The notes: generated from the sequence alone by a model not told the origin. A stretch of 64,000 nucleotides of DNA from DASPHG01 sp963748315 (GCA_963748315.1 CAVVIK010000010.1:1-64000); one strand, 5' to 3'; positions 45,155 through 53,873 are shown, numbered from the stretch's first letter. Numbers and translations: made by a program.

Positions 45155-45436
45155 CTAACCGCGTTTGAGCAGGTAATCGATGTAGAGCGGGCGCAGGGCG
45201 TCCGCCAGCTCGCCCTCGCCGGAGTTCGTCAGGTCGTTCAGGTGGCCGCGCAGCGTCATCACGTCCTGCTCGGCTTCCGCCTCCTCGCCGATCGCGGCCT
45301 CGGCAGCAGGCACCGCCTTCAGCAGGTTCCAGAAGAAGCCGACGTCGGCGTGCCGCTTTGCCTCGGAGAAGGCGCGGTCGTGCAGCTCCTTCGAGCTGAG
45401 AGCCTCGAGCTCCTCGCGGGTCGTCACGGCGGGCAT
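45155..45436 (-). CDS. Hypothetical protein, 93 residues
   Basis: From ATG 45436: TTREELEALSSKELHDRAFS, HADVGFFWNLLKAVPAAEAA, and LRPLYIDYLLKRG at the end. All-helical, acidic, no signal peptide. No family recognised. It starts one base after the stop of the LLM oxidoreductase gene upstream in the same operon, so it may act with it. Confidence 0.6.
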   Translation of the reverse strand: MPAVTTREELEALSSKELHDRAFSEAKRHADVGFFWNLLKAVPAAEAAIGEEAEAEQDVMTLRGHLNDLTNSGEGELADALRPLYIDYLLKRG

Positions 45437-45437
45437 G

Positions 45438-46445
45438 CTACGCGGCGGCGTCGGCAATCGCCCGCACGACGGCCGGCCGGTCGCCGAACGGCATGGCGAG
45501 CAGGGTGTCCACACCCGCGTCGTCGAACTCCGCGATGCGCGCCGGCAGCCCGGCGAGATCGGTGCAGATCGCGTTCGACTCGATCAGCTCGTCGCTCAGC
45601 GCCGCGGCCGCCGCCGCGCGGTCGCCCTCGATGAACAGCCGCTGCACCTCGCGGGCCGAGTCGCCGAAGCCGGCCCGCTCCGCGGCATCGACGTAGAAGT
45701 TCTTGCCCTTCGCGCCCATGCCGCCCATGTAGATCGTTAGCCACGGCCGGGCGAGGTCGCGTGCCCGCGCGCGGTCGTCGTCGACGCAGATCATCACGAC
45801 CGGGGCGACATCGACGTCCCGCCCCGACGCTCGGATCGGCGCGAGCAGCTCGTCCGCCCGCGCCGGGTCGAAGCCGAACGGCAGCCAGCCGTCGGCGATC
45901 TGCGCGGTCTGCTCGACCGCCTTCGGCCCGACGGCGCCGAGGTAGATCGGAATCTGCTCCTGCACCGGCTTTGCGAGCAGCTTGAGCGGCTTCCCGAGAC
46001 CCGTGCCGCCGTCGATCGGGAGTTGGAACTCGCGGCCGCCGTACTGGAGCGGTCCCTCCCGGGCGAGCGCAGCCCGGACTATTTCCACATATTCGCGAGT
46101 GCGCGCGACCGGGCGCGAGAAGTCGACTCCGTGCCAGCCCTCGCTCACCTGCGGACCGGACACACCGAGCCCGAGACGGAAGCGGCCGCCCGAGATCACG
46201 TCGAGGGTCGCCGCGGTCATCGCCGTCATGGCCGGGCTGCGGCCGGGGATCTGGAACAAGCCCGAGCCGAGGTCGACGTGTTCGGTGACCGCGCTCAGAT
46301 GGGCGAGGACCGTCGCCGCGTCCTGCCCCCAGGCTTCCGAGACCCAGACCGAATCGAGGCGCAGCTCGTCGGCGAGCTGCGCGAGCTCGACCTGCTCGTC
46401 GAAGGAGAACCACGGCCAGTACGCAAGAAAGAGACCTGCTCGCAC
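45438..46445 (-). CDS. LLM-class (luciferase-like) F420-dependent oxidoreductase
   Basis: 335 residues from GTG 46445. N-terminal RAGLFLAYWPWFSFDEQVEL, VWVSEAWGQDAATVLAHLSA, LGSGLFQIPGRSPAMTAMTA and LGLGVSGPQVSEGWHG are the TIM-barrel motifs of the LLM family; IPIYLGAVGPKAVEQTAQIA and WLPFGF follow. These enzymes use F420H2 or FMN; the SGPQVSEGWHG form is frequent in F420-dependent members of actinobacteria. Substrate unknown. Co-transcribed with a 93-residue hypothetical gene. Confidence 0.88.
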   Translation of the reverse strand: MRAGLFLAYWPWFSFDEQVELAQLADELRLDSVWVSEAWGQDAATVLAHLSAVTEHVDLGSGLFQIPGRSPAMTAMTAATLDVISGGRFRLGLGVSGPQVSEGWHGVDFSRPVARTREYVEIVRAALAREGPLQYGGREFQLPIDGGTGLGKPLKLLAKPVQEQIPIYLGAVGPKAVEQTAQIADGWLPFGFDPARADELLAPIRASGRDVDVAPVVMICVDDDRARARDLARPWLTIYMGGMGAKGKNFYVDAAERAGFGDSAREVQRLFIEGDRAAAAAALSDELIESNAICTDLAGLPARIAEFDDAGVDTLLAMPFGDRPAVVRAIADAAA

Positions 46446-46529
46446 GTTGTGATGTTCGCAGCTAGTACATCCGTCGAGCCGGCGAATGTGCTGCAGACAT
46501 ATCTGGGAACTCGGACTCACGGAGGAGAT

Positions 46530-48207
46530 ATGAGCCCAGGGACGGATCCCGTACCAGTCCTCGTCGTCGAGGACAACCAGCGCTATGCCGAGCTGATCGA
46601 GCGCATGCTCGGCGGCGACTTCGCACCAGTCCGCGCCGCCACGCTTGGGGACGCGGTGGCCGCGATCCAGCAGGGCGGCGGCTACAGCTGCATCCTGCTC
46701 GACCTGCTGCTGCCCGGCACCGACCGGGTGGAGGCGGTGGATGCCATCCGCGCAGTGGCGCCCGAATGCCCGATCGTCGTGCTCACCGGCGTGGAGCACG
46801 GCGGGATCGCGCTGGAGGCGATGCAGGCGGGGGTGCAGGACTACCTCTACAAGGGCGACATCGGGCCCGAGATCCTGCGGCGCTCGATCCTCTACGCGAT
46901 GGAGCGCAAGCGGGCGCAGCTCGCGCACGAGGCGCTGCACGACCCGCTCACCGCCCTGCCGAACAGGACGCTCTTCCGCGACCGCTGCCTGCAGGCGCTG
47001 TCCGGCATCGGCCGCTCGACGTCCGGCGTGGGCGTGCTGTTCGTCGACCTCGACGCCTTCAAGCAGGTGAACGACCACATGGGCCACGCCGCGGGCGACC
47101 ATCTGCTGATCGAGGTGGCCGACCGCATCCAGCACGCGCTGCGGGCGGGCGACACCGTGTCGCGCTTCGGCGGCGACGAGTTCACCGTCCTCGGCGCGAC
47201 GCTCGACAGCCGCCACGACGCGACGCGGCTCGCGCAGCGGATCACCCAGGCGCTCGGCGCGCCGTTCGTCATCGCGCGAGCGCGCGCTCTCGCTCACGTG
47301 CAGCATCGGGATCGCGTTCACGTTCGAACGCGACGCCGACCCCGATCGGCTCATCCACGACGCCGACCTCGCCATGTACCGGGCGAAGGAGCGCGGCGGC
47401 GCGTGCTACGAGGTCTTCGGCCAGTCGCTGCGCGCACGCACGGCGAAGCGGCGAGAGCTCGAGGGGGAGCTGCGCACAGCGCTCGACCGCCACGAGCTCC
47501 GGGTCGCGTACCAGCCGCAGGTCGAGCTCGCCACGGGCCGCATGGTCGGGCTCGAGGCGCTCGTGCGGTGGCAGCATCCGGAGCGGGGCCTGGTGCCGGC
47601 GGGCGAGTTCATCCGCATCGCCGAGGACACGGGCATGATCCACACGCTGGGGCGCTGGGTGCTCGGGGAGGCATGCCGCGACTACGCGAGCTGGCGTGCG
47701 GCGGGCGCACTCGACGAGGACGTCGAGATGGCCGTCAACCTGTCGCCGCGCCAGCTCGCGCGGGGCGACATCGTGGACGCGACGGCGACGGCGCTCGCCG
47801 AGACCGGGATCGACCCGCGCCGGCTCTGCCTCGAGGTAACCGAGGGCGCCGTCGTGTCGAACGGCGCCCGGGCGGGCAGCGTCCTCAAGCGGCTCAAGGC
47901 GCTGGGCGTCGGCATCGCGATCGACGACTTCGGCGTCGGATACGCGTCGCTTGGCTATCTGGAGCGATTCCCGATCGACACGTTGAAGATCGACCGTTCG
48001 CTCGTCGACGGCGTGTCCGCCGAGGCGCGCAAGCAGCGCGTGGTCGCGACCGTCATGGCACTCGCCGACACGCTCGGGCTGACGGTGGTCGCGGAGGGGA
48101 TCGAAGTGCCTGAGGACGCCCGCGAGCTGATGACGCTCGGATGCAAGTACGGACAGGGGTTCCTGTATGCACGGCCGACCGAAGGCCCCGTGCTCTTGCC
48201 GCTGTAG
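46530..48207 (+). CDS. REC-GGDEF-EAL response regulator for c-di-GMP turnover (apparent +1 frameshift near 47276)
   Basis: Starts at ATG 46530 behind GGAGGAG. Receiver domain (VLVVEDNQRYAEL, phosphoacceptor in LLDLLLPGTD), a short coiled link, GGDEF domain (DPLTALPNRTLFRDR, FVDLDAFKQVND, intact SRFGGDEFTVLG), EAL domain (GLEALVRWQHPE, CLEVTEGAVVSN, IDDFGVGYASLGYL, FPIDTLKIDRSLV). The frame breaks after GAPFVIA; removing one C gives ERALSLTCSIGIAFTFERDA and joins the two parts. Both active-site signatures are intact, so it could make or break c-di-GMP. Its TAG stop forms part of the next gene's -10 box. Confidence 0.9.
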
Positions 48208-48210
48208 GAT
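48205..48210 (+). promoter_or_regulatory. Putative -10 box TAGGAT overlapping a stop codon
   Basis: The TAG stop of the GGDEF-EAL gene forms the first half of TAGGAT, which lies 9 nt before the acyl-CoA dehydrogenase ATG at 48220. Confidence 0.45.
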
Positions 48211-48219
48211 CGCCGCCTC

Positions 48220-49401
48220 ATGGCGACGGTCCAGGCGCCGGTCAGGCTCGACCTCCAGCCCTCCCACGAGGAGCAGATGCTGCGGGAGGCGGTGCGCGGG
48301 ATCTCCTCGGGGTTCGGCCCCGACTACATCCGCGAACGCGCCCTCGCGGGCGAGCCGCCGACTGAGCTGTGGGAGGCGCTGGCGAGCCGCGGATACCTAG
48401 GCGTCAATCTGCCTGAGGAGTGGGGTGGCGGCGGGCTCGGCATGTCGGGCCTGTTCGCCGTCGGCGAGGAGCTCGCGGCCAACGGGACGCCGTTGCTCCT
48501 GATCGTGGTGTCACCCGCCATCGTCGGCTCGATCATCGCCAGGCACGGCACGGACGAGCAGAAGGAGAAGTTCGTCCGGCCGATCGCCGCGGGGACCACC
48601 AAGGTCGCGTTCGCCATCACCGAGCCCGACGCCGGCACGAACTCGCACAACATCTCGACGACGCTCACGCGCGAGAACGGCAAGTTCCTGCTGAGCGGGC
48701 AGAAGGTCTTCATCTCGGGTGTCGAGGACGCGGACTACGTCGCCGTCGTCGCGCGCGGGCGGCTTGACAACGGCGAGCTCGGCCTCCCGTCTTTCTGCAT
48801 CGTCGACGTGGACGCGCCGGGATTCACACGCCAGGAGATCCCGATGGTCAACCAGGGTGCGGACAAGCAGTGGACGCTCTTCTTCGACAAGGTCGAGCTC
48901 GAGGAGGACCGGCTGATCGGCGGCTACAACGGCGGCCTCGGGGCAATCTTCGACGGGCTCAACCCTGAGCGGATCATGGGCGCGTCGCTCGCGCTCGGCC
49001 TCGGCCGGTACGCGCTCGACAAGGCGTCGCAGTACGCCCGCGAGCGCACGGTGTGGTCCGCGCCGATCGGGACCCACCAGGGCGTGGCGCACCCGCTCGC
49101 AGAAGCCAAGATCGAGCTCGAGCTGGCGCGGCTGATGGCGCAGAAGGCGGCGGCGCTCTACGACGCGGGTGCGAAGGGCGCCGGCGAGGCCTCCAACATG
49201 GCGAAGTACGCGGCCGCCGAGGCGGGCATCAAGTGCGTCGACCAAGCGATCCAGACCCACGGGGGGAACGGCTTCGCGCTCGAGTACGGCGTCGCCCAGC
49301 TCTGGTGGGGGGTGCGGATAGCACGCACCGCGCCGGTGTCCCGTGAAATGATCCTCAACTACGTAGCCGAGCACTCGCTCGGTCTACCGAAGTCCTACTG
49401 A
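48220..49401 (+). CDS. Acyl-CoA dehydrogenase family protein (first of three)
   Basis: 393 residues. N-terminal helical domain, FAD/substrate segment AFAITEPDAGTNSHNIST, QKVFISGVEDADY, middle beta domain (FDKVELEEDRLIGG) and C-terminal GIKCVDQAIQTHGGNGF. The final APVSREMILNYVAEHSLGLP carries Glu at the position of the catalytic base. Flavoenzyme of acyl-CoA alpha,beta-desaturation. Its TGA overlaps the next ATG. Chain type cannot be told, but clusters like this in actinobacteria degrade branched or steroid side-chain CoA esters. Confidence 0.92.
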   Translation: MATVQAPVRLDLQPSHEEQMLREAVRGISSGFGPDYIRERALAGEPPTELWEALASRGYLGVNLPEEWGGGGLGMSGLFAVGEELAANGTPLLLIVVSPAIVGSIIARHGTDEQKEKFVRPIAAGTTKVAFAITEPDAGTNSHNISTTLTRENGKFLLSGQKVFISGVEDADYVAVVARGRLDNGELGLPSFCIVDVDAPGFTRQEIPMVNQGADKQWTLFFDKVELEEDRLIGGYNGGLGAIFDGLNPERIMGASLALGLGRYALDKASQYARERTVWSAPIGTHQGVAHPLAEAKIELELARLMAQKAAALYDAGAKGAGEASNMAKYAAAEAGIKCVDQAIQTHGGNGFALEYGVAQLWWGVRIARTAPVSREMILNYVAEHSLGLPKSY

Positions 49402-50540
49402 TGGATCTCACCCTTTCCCCCGACGAAGAGGCCTTCCGCGACGAGCTACGCGCGTGGCTCGAGGCGAACCACCCCGGAGAGGAGCCGAAGGGTGACGAGG
49501 AGGAGGCGTTCGCCTTCCGCCTCGAGTGGCAGAAGAAGCTGCACGAGGGCGGCTGGGCCGGCGTGTCGTGGCCAAAGGAGTACGGCGGCCGGGGCGCCAC
49601 GCCGATCGAGCAGGCCATCTTCAGCTCCGAGATGGTCAGGGCGAACACGCCGTCGCCCGCGAACATCCTCGGGCTCGCCATGGGCGGCCCGACCGTCATC
49701 GCCCACGGGACCGAGGAGCAGAAGGAGCGCTTCGTCGAGCCGATCCTCTCGGGCGAGGAGATCTGGTGCCAGGGCTTCTCGGAGCCCGAGTCCGGCTCCG
49801 ACCTCGCCTCGCTGAAGACGAAGGCGGTCAAGGACAACGGCAGCTGGGTGGTCACCGGCCAGAAGGTCTGGACCACGTTCGCCCATCACGCCAAGTGGTG
49901 CATGCTCGTGGCGCGCACCGACACCGAGGTGCCCAAGCACAAGGGCCTCACCTACTTCCTGATGGACATGGAGCAGGACGCCGTACAGGTCCGCCCGCTG
50001 GTTCAGATCACGGGACAGCCGGAGTTCAACGAGCTCTTCATCGAGGAGGCGCGCATCCCCGACGAGAACGTCGTCGGCGGCGTGGGTAACGGATGGATGG
50101 TTGCGATTACGACGCTCATGCACGAGCGCTCCGGGATCGCGTTCGGGTCGATGGCGCAGGTCAAGCGCGACCTCGCGAGCCTGATCGAGGTGGCGCGCGA
50201 GCGCGGGCTCGAGGACGACCCCCTGACGAGGCAGCAGCTCGCCCAGCTCTACATCGAATCCGAGGTCCTTCGGATCAACGCCTACCGCGGCCTCACGCAG
50301 ATCATCAAGACGGGTCAGCCGGGCGCCGAGGGTTCGCTCTCGAAGTGGCACTGGTCCGACATCAACCAGTCGCTCACGGAGACGGCCATGGACATCCGCG
50401 GCCCCGAGGCCCCCATCGCCGACAGCGAGTGGACCTACCGCTTCCTGCGCGCCCGCGCGAACTCGATCGAGGGCGGCACGACCGAGATCCTCAAGAACAT
50501 CGTCGCCGAGCGAGTGTTGGGTCTGCCAAAGCTCCGATGA
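49401..50540 (+). CDS. Acyl-CoA dehydrogenase family protein (catalytic-type subunit)
   Basis: 379 residues. GVSWPKEYGGRGATPIEQ, QGFSEPESGSDLASLKTKA, GQKVWTTFAHHAKWC, GQPEFNELFIEEARIP and the C-terminal EGGTTEILKNIVAERVLGLP, containing the TEI catalytic Glu region. The FSEPESGSDLA form is typical of the larger subunit of heteromeric actinobacterial acyl-CoA dehydrogenases. It starts within the stop of the previous gene; an 85-bp gap separates it from the third. Confidence 0.92.
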   Translation: MDLTLSPDEEAFRDELRAWLEANHPGEEPKGDEEEAFAFRLEWQKKLHEGGWAGVSWPKEYGGRGATPIEQAIFSSEMVRANTPSPANILGLAMGGPTVIAHGTEEQKERFVEPILSGEEIWCQGFSEPESGSDLASLKTKAVKDNGSWVVTGQKVWTTFAHHAKWCMLVARTDTEVPKHKGLTYFLMDMEQDAVQVRPLVQITGQPEFNELFIEEARIPDENVVGGVGNGWMVAITTLMHERSGIAFGSMAQVKRDLASLIEVARERGLEDDPLTRQQLAQLYIESEVLRINAYRGLTQIIKTGQPGAEGSLSKWHWSDINQSLTETAMDIRGPEAPIADSEWTYRFLRARANSIEGGTTEILKNIVAERVLGLPKLR

Positions 50541-50594
50541 GCGAAGCGAACCGGAGCGGTCACGTGAGCCGGATGCGAACTTCTCTATCCAGAC

Positions 50595-50613
50595 GCGGGG
50601 CCGGAGGCCCCGC
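50595..50613 (+). repeat. Perfect GC hairpin GCGGGGCC-GGA-GGCCCCGC before a ribosome site
   Basis: An 8-bp perfect inverted repeat with a 3-nt loop ends directly at the GGAGG (50614-50618) that serves the ATG at 50626. No T run follows, so it is not a standard terminator. It may protect the mRNA or keep the ribosome site open. Confidence 0.5.
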
Positions 50614-50625
50614 GGAGGTATCCAA

Positions 50626-51639
50626 ATGAACTTCGACTTCACAGACGACCAGCGCTCGATCAAGTCCACGGCGAAGGAGTTCCTCGCCGCGCGCTACAAG
50701 CCGGAGAAGCTGCGCGAGCTCGCCGAGTCCGGCGAGTACGACGACGCGATCTGGGACGAGATGCGCGAGCTCGGCTGGGCGGGCATCTTCATCGGCGAGG
50801 AGCACGACGGCCAGGGGCTCGGGATCGTCGAGCTCGTGATCCTGATGGAGGAGTTGGGCTACGCGCTCTCGCCGTCGCCTTTCTTCTCGAACGCCGCTGC
50901 CGGCCTCCTGATCCAGCAGGCCGGCAGTGACGAGCAGAAGCAGAAGTGGCTGCCGGGGATCGCTTCAGGCGAGGCGCTGGGCACGGTCGGCGAGATCAAG
51001 AACGGGCGCGCTCCACTCGTGCCGGACGCTGAGGACGCCGCCGTGATCGTCCTGTTCGACTGCGATCAGGCTTGGATCTACGAGCGCTCGGCCGTCGATG
51101 TGGAGAAGGTGGACACGATCGACTCGACGCGCAAGTTCGCCAGCGTCTCAGCCGACGGCGGCGAGGCGCTCGAGGGCGACGTGCAGGCTGGCCTCGACCG
51201 GATCGCCACCGCCCTGTCGGCGGAGTTGACCGGGCTCGCGCAGCGCACCATGGAGATGGCGGTCGACTACGCCAAGGAGCGCAAGCAGTTCGACCGCCCG
51301 ATCGGCGCCTACCAGGGCGTATCCCACCGCTGCGCCGAGATGATGCTGGAGACCGAGGGCGCGCGGGCCGTCACGTACTTCGCCGCCTACGCCGCGGACT
51401 CGGAGCCGGACGAGCTGTCGCTGGCGTCGTCGGCCGCGAAGGCGTATGCCTCCGATGCGGGTTGGCGAGTCAGCGCGTCGGCGCTCCAGGTGCACGGCGG
51501 GATCGGCTTCACCTGGGAGCACGACCTCCACTTCTTCCTGAAGCGCGCGAAGACCGACGGGCATCTGTTCGGCAGCGCCCGCGAGCACCGCGACCGTGTC
51601 GCGGAGCTCACCATGGCGCGCGCCGCCGCGCCCGCCTAG
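50626..51639 (+). CDS. Acyl-CoA dehydrogenase family protein lacking the catalytic Glu motif
   Basis: 337 residues, shorter than its neighbours. N-terminal FDFTDDQRSIKSTAKEFLA, ELGWAGIFIGEEHDGQGLG, reduced middle domain, and C-terminal QFDRPIGAYQGVSHRCAEMM with ALQVHGGIGFTWEHDLHFFLKR. The usual GTxEI segment near the C-terminus is absent (FLKRAKTDGHLFGSAREH). In heterotetrameric acyl-CoA dehydrogenases of steroid catabolism one subunit lacks the base, so this is probably the partner of the enzyme encoded just upstream. It shares CTAG with the convergent methyltransferase gene. Confidence 0.9.
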   Translation: MNFDFTDDQRSIKSTAKEFLAARYKPEKLRELAESGEYDDAIWDEMRELGWAGIFIGEEHDGQGLGIVELVILMEELGYALSPSPFFSNAAAGLLIQQAGSDEQKQKWLPGIASGEALGTVGEIKNGRAPLVPDAEDAAVIVLFDCDQAWIYERSAVDVEKVDTIDSTRKFASVSADGGEALEGDVQAGLDRIATALSAELTGLAQRTMEMAVDYAKERKQFDRPIGAYQGVSHRCAEMMLETEGARAVTYFAAYAADSEPDELSLASSAAKAYASDAGWRVSASALQVHGGIGFTWEHDLHFFLKRAKTDGHLFGSAREHRDRVAELTMARAAAPA

Positions 51640-52394
51640 TCGGGCAGCCGGCCGCCGACGAACTGCGTCAGGCCTGCCACGCGCTGGCGGATCTGCGTGA
51701 AGCCGCGCTGCTCGAGCGCCTCGACGACCTCGTCGTGCTCGAACAGGCGCATGCCGCTGGGCCTCGCGAGCAGCGACTCCCACGTGCGCACCGGCGCCGA
51801 GCGGTTGCGGCACGAGGTGAAGATCGCCACTCGGCCGCCGGGCGTGAGCACGCGCTTGATCGAGTCGAGCGCCTGCATCGGGTCGGCGAACAGGTGCAAG
51901 GCGGCGAAGCAGCACACCGCGTCGAAGCTCTCGTCGCGGAAGGGGAGGTCCTGCGCGTCACCGCGCACGTACGCCACCTGTTCCATCCCGCCGGTGTCCT
52001 CGAGCGCCCGGCTCAGCATCGTCGTCGAGGCATCGAGCCCGACCACAAGGCCCGTCGGCCCCACGACGCGCGCGAAGTCGCGCGTGAAGTTGCCCGTGCC
52101 GCATGCGATGTCGAGCACGCCGTCGCCTGGGACGAGCCCGAGCAGGAGGCGCGCGATCCTGCGCTCCTCCGCCATGCCCGGGCCGAAGACGCCCTTCGCG
52201 ACGCGTCCCAGCGCCGGCCGCCACCAGCGCTCGTAGACCTCCGGCACGACGCGGGTCAGCATCAGGTTCTGCGTCAGGCCCGTGGACGGCAGACCCTCGG
52301 GCGGAAGCAGGTCGATGTAGCCGTTCGGCCTTGTGGCCTCGCCGGCGCGCAGCTCGTCGTCAAGCAGGGCACGCGCCCGCGCGGTGCCGTTCAC
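51636..52394 (-). CDS. SAM-dependent methyltransferase (UbiE/class I type)
   Basis: 252 residues from GTG 52394. SAM-binding VLDIACGTGNFTRDFARVVG, GLDASTTML, YVRGDAQDLPF, FDAVCCFAALHLF and LTPGGRVAIFT are motif I to III. An N-terminal extension (LLPPEGLPSTGLTQNLMLTR) resembles that of the menaquinone/ubiquinone- or small-molecule methyltransferases in actinobacteria. Substrate unknown. Last gene of a three-gene minus-strand group. Confidence 0.85.
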   Translation of the reverse strand: MNGTARARALLDDELRAGEATRPNGYIDLLPPEGLPSTGLTQNLMLTRVVPEVYERWWRPALGRVAKGVFGPGMAEERRIARLLLGLVPGDGVLDIACGTGNFTRDFARVVGPTGLVVGLDASTTMLSRALEDTGGMEQVAYVRGDAQDLPFRDESFDAVCCFAALHLFADPMQALDSIKRVLTPGGRVAIFTSCRNRSAPVRTWESLLARPSGMRLFEHDEVVEALEQRGFTQIRQRVAGLTQFVGGRLPD

Positions 52395-52395
52395 G

Positions 52396-52620
52396 TCAGC
52401 GAAGGATGCTCGGGCTGTCGACCGCGAGCTTCTCGAGCCGGGCGATCTCGCGCTCGCCCTCGACACGCGCCGGATGGTCGGGCGGCAGGCCGTCGATCAG
52501 GTTGCGGATCCTGTTGCGGATCTGGAGTGCGAAGTGCGGCGAGGACGCTCCCATCAGCTGGCGGATGTCCTCGACCGTCGGCTCGCGCGTCAGCCGATCG
52601 GGGCTCTCGTACTCGCTCAT
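52396..52620 (-). CDS. Small hypothetical protein, 74 residues
   Basis: Sequence features: SEYESPDRLTREPTVEDIRQ, then LMGASSPHFALQIRNRIRNL and a charged helix (HPARVEGEREIARLEKLAVD). No signal peptide or membrane span. Start ATG 52620 lies 10 nt after the lipoprotein stop, and its stop abuts the methyltransferase GTG, so all three are one operon. No family recognised. Confidence 0.6.
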   Translation of the reverse strand: MSEYESPDRLTREPTVEDIRQLMGASSPHFALQIRNRIRNLIDGLPPDHPARVEGEREIARLEKLAVDSPSILR

Positions 52621-52630
52621 GGCGGGGAGA

Positions 52631-53800
52631 CTACGGCTCCTCGCTGATCTCGACGGGGATCAGCGCCGTGATCTCGTCGAGCCGGCCCTGCTCCTCGACG
52701 GAGATCGTGTCCTCGTCGCCAAGGATCCAGACGTGGTTGAAGACGCTCAGCCGCGGGTCGGCCTCGAAGCCCGGCTGGACGTCGAGCAGGTAGCTCTCGA
52801 GCGATCGCGGCAGCGTCTCAGGGTCGTCCGTCAGGAGCAGCGGCGCGAACACGCCGTTCGTGGCGAGTGACGCGGCGCCGACGGCGTCGATCGGCCGCGA
52901 GGTCGACGCGACCGTGAAGTTCTGTCCCGGCACCTCGGCACCCCAGCCGAAGTTGCCCGATTGGAAGCGGGCGAACTCGATCGCGTTCTGCACGGGCGTC
53001 GGGCCCTCCACCCGCTGGACCCGGCGTGCGAGCGGCTTGACCTTTCGCTCGACTTCCGCGCCGATCACCGACTCGGGGCCGAGGATGAAGACGTCCGGCT
53101 TCTCGTGGCGCTTCAGCCCGTCGACGGATGGGGCGGGAAGGTCGTCCTGGGCCGCCAGGAGAACGGCGTCGCCCGAGCGGGCGGCCATCGCTGCGGCCGG
53201 CATCGCGTACTCCGCGCGCTCTCCGCTGGCGATGATCACGTCGTCGGACGGCTCGCCCGTGGCGACCGTGTGGAAACGGTCGATCTCCGCGGCGAGCTCG
53301 TACACGTCGTCGCCGTCGATCGTCGTCGTCTTGTAGCCGCCGGGCTCGGGCGGGCGCGAGCCGATTCGGATCACGGCCGCGTCCTTCGCCGCATCCGACC
53401 CGCGCGGGTCGAGCCGGTCGAGCGTGTCCTCCGACACGGCGGGGAGGTTGTCGTCGTCCGACAGCAGCAGCGGGGCGCCGAACCCGCTGCCGGCGAAAAC
53501 CGACGCGGCCACGCCGCCCTGCCAGTTGTCCTTCTCCACGAGCACGACGACCTTCGGTCGCGTCGTGTCGCTCGTAGCGGGCCAGACCGCGCCCGCGACT
53601 CCCGCTACGTCCGCGATCGCGTCGCCGCCTCCGACGCGCGTCGTGTTCTTCGTCGCGGTGAAGGGGAAGCCGAGGTCGGCCGCGGCCTCCTCGTCGTCGG
53701 CCTTCACGCCGATCTGGGGCGGGGTGTCGTCGTCATCCCCGAGCGAACACCCTGCAAAGAAGGCGCAACAGGCGAGTAGAAGCGTCGGGAGACGAGCCAC
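52631..53800 (-). CDS. Lipoprotein with cell-wall-binding repeat 2 (CWB2-like) domains
   Basis: 389 residues from GTG 53800. The N-terminus ARLPTLLLACCAFFAGCSLG is a lipoprotein signal with lipobox FAGC, then an acidic spacer (DDDDTP). Three CWB2-like units follow, with repeated VVVLV..NWQGGVAASVFAG, PLLLSDDDNLP, DVIIASGERAEYAMPAAAMA, VLLAAQDDLPAPSVDGL, DVFILGPESVIG patterns. Such repeats anchor proteins to wall polymers; here they make up nearly the whole protein. TAAGGT (53808-53813, minus) is 7 nt before the GTG, so it is probably leaderless. Confidence 0.82.
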   Translation of the reverse strand: MARLPTLLLACCAFFAGCSLGDDDDTPPQIGVKADDEEAAADLGFPFTATKNTTRVGGGDAIADVAGVAGAVWPATSDTTRPKVVVLVEKDNWQGGVAASVFAGSGFGAPLLLSDDDNLPAVSEDTLDRLDPRGSDAAKDAAVIRIGSRPPEPGGYKTTTIDGDDVYELAAEIDRFHTVATGEPSDDVIIASGERAEYAMPAAAMAARSGDAVLLAAQDDLPAPSVDGLKRHEKPDVFILGPESVIGAEVERKVKPLARRVQRVEGPTPVQNAIEFARFQSGNFGWGAEVPGQNFTVASTSRPIDAVGAASLATNGVFAPLLLTDDPETLPRSLESYLLDVQPGFEADPRLSVFNHVWILGDEDTISVEEQGRLDEITALIPVEISEEP

Positions 53801-53807
53801 GCGGCTG

Positions 53808-53813
53808 ACCTTA
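53808..53813 (-). promoter_or_regulatory. Putative -10 box TAAGGT of the CWB2 lipoprotein gene
   Basis: TAAGGT on the minus strand, 7 nt before GTG 53800; no Shine-Dalgarno. It is back to back with the acyl-CoA dehydrogenase promoter at 53840. Confidence 0.45.
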
Positions 53814-53839
53814 CCGGGCTGTTTCGGGGCCGGTCGCGG

Positions 53840-53860
53840 TACGATTGACTGGTCAGTCAA
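53840..53860 (+). promoter_or_regulatory. -10 box TACGAT and TetR-type operator TTGACTG-GT-CAGTCAA
   Basis: TACGAT (53840-53845) is followed directly by a perfect 7-bp inverted repeat with 2-nt centre (53845-53860), in the position of the transcription start of the acyl-CoA dehydrogenase gene at 53874. This form and place fit a TetR-family repressor; no such regulator gene is in the window. Confidence 0.6.
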
Positions 53861-53873
53861 CGAAGGGATCGCA

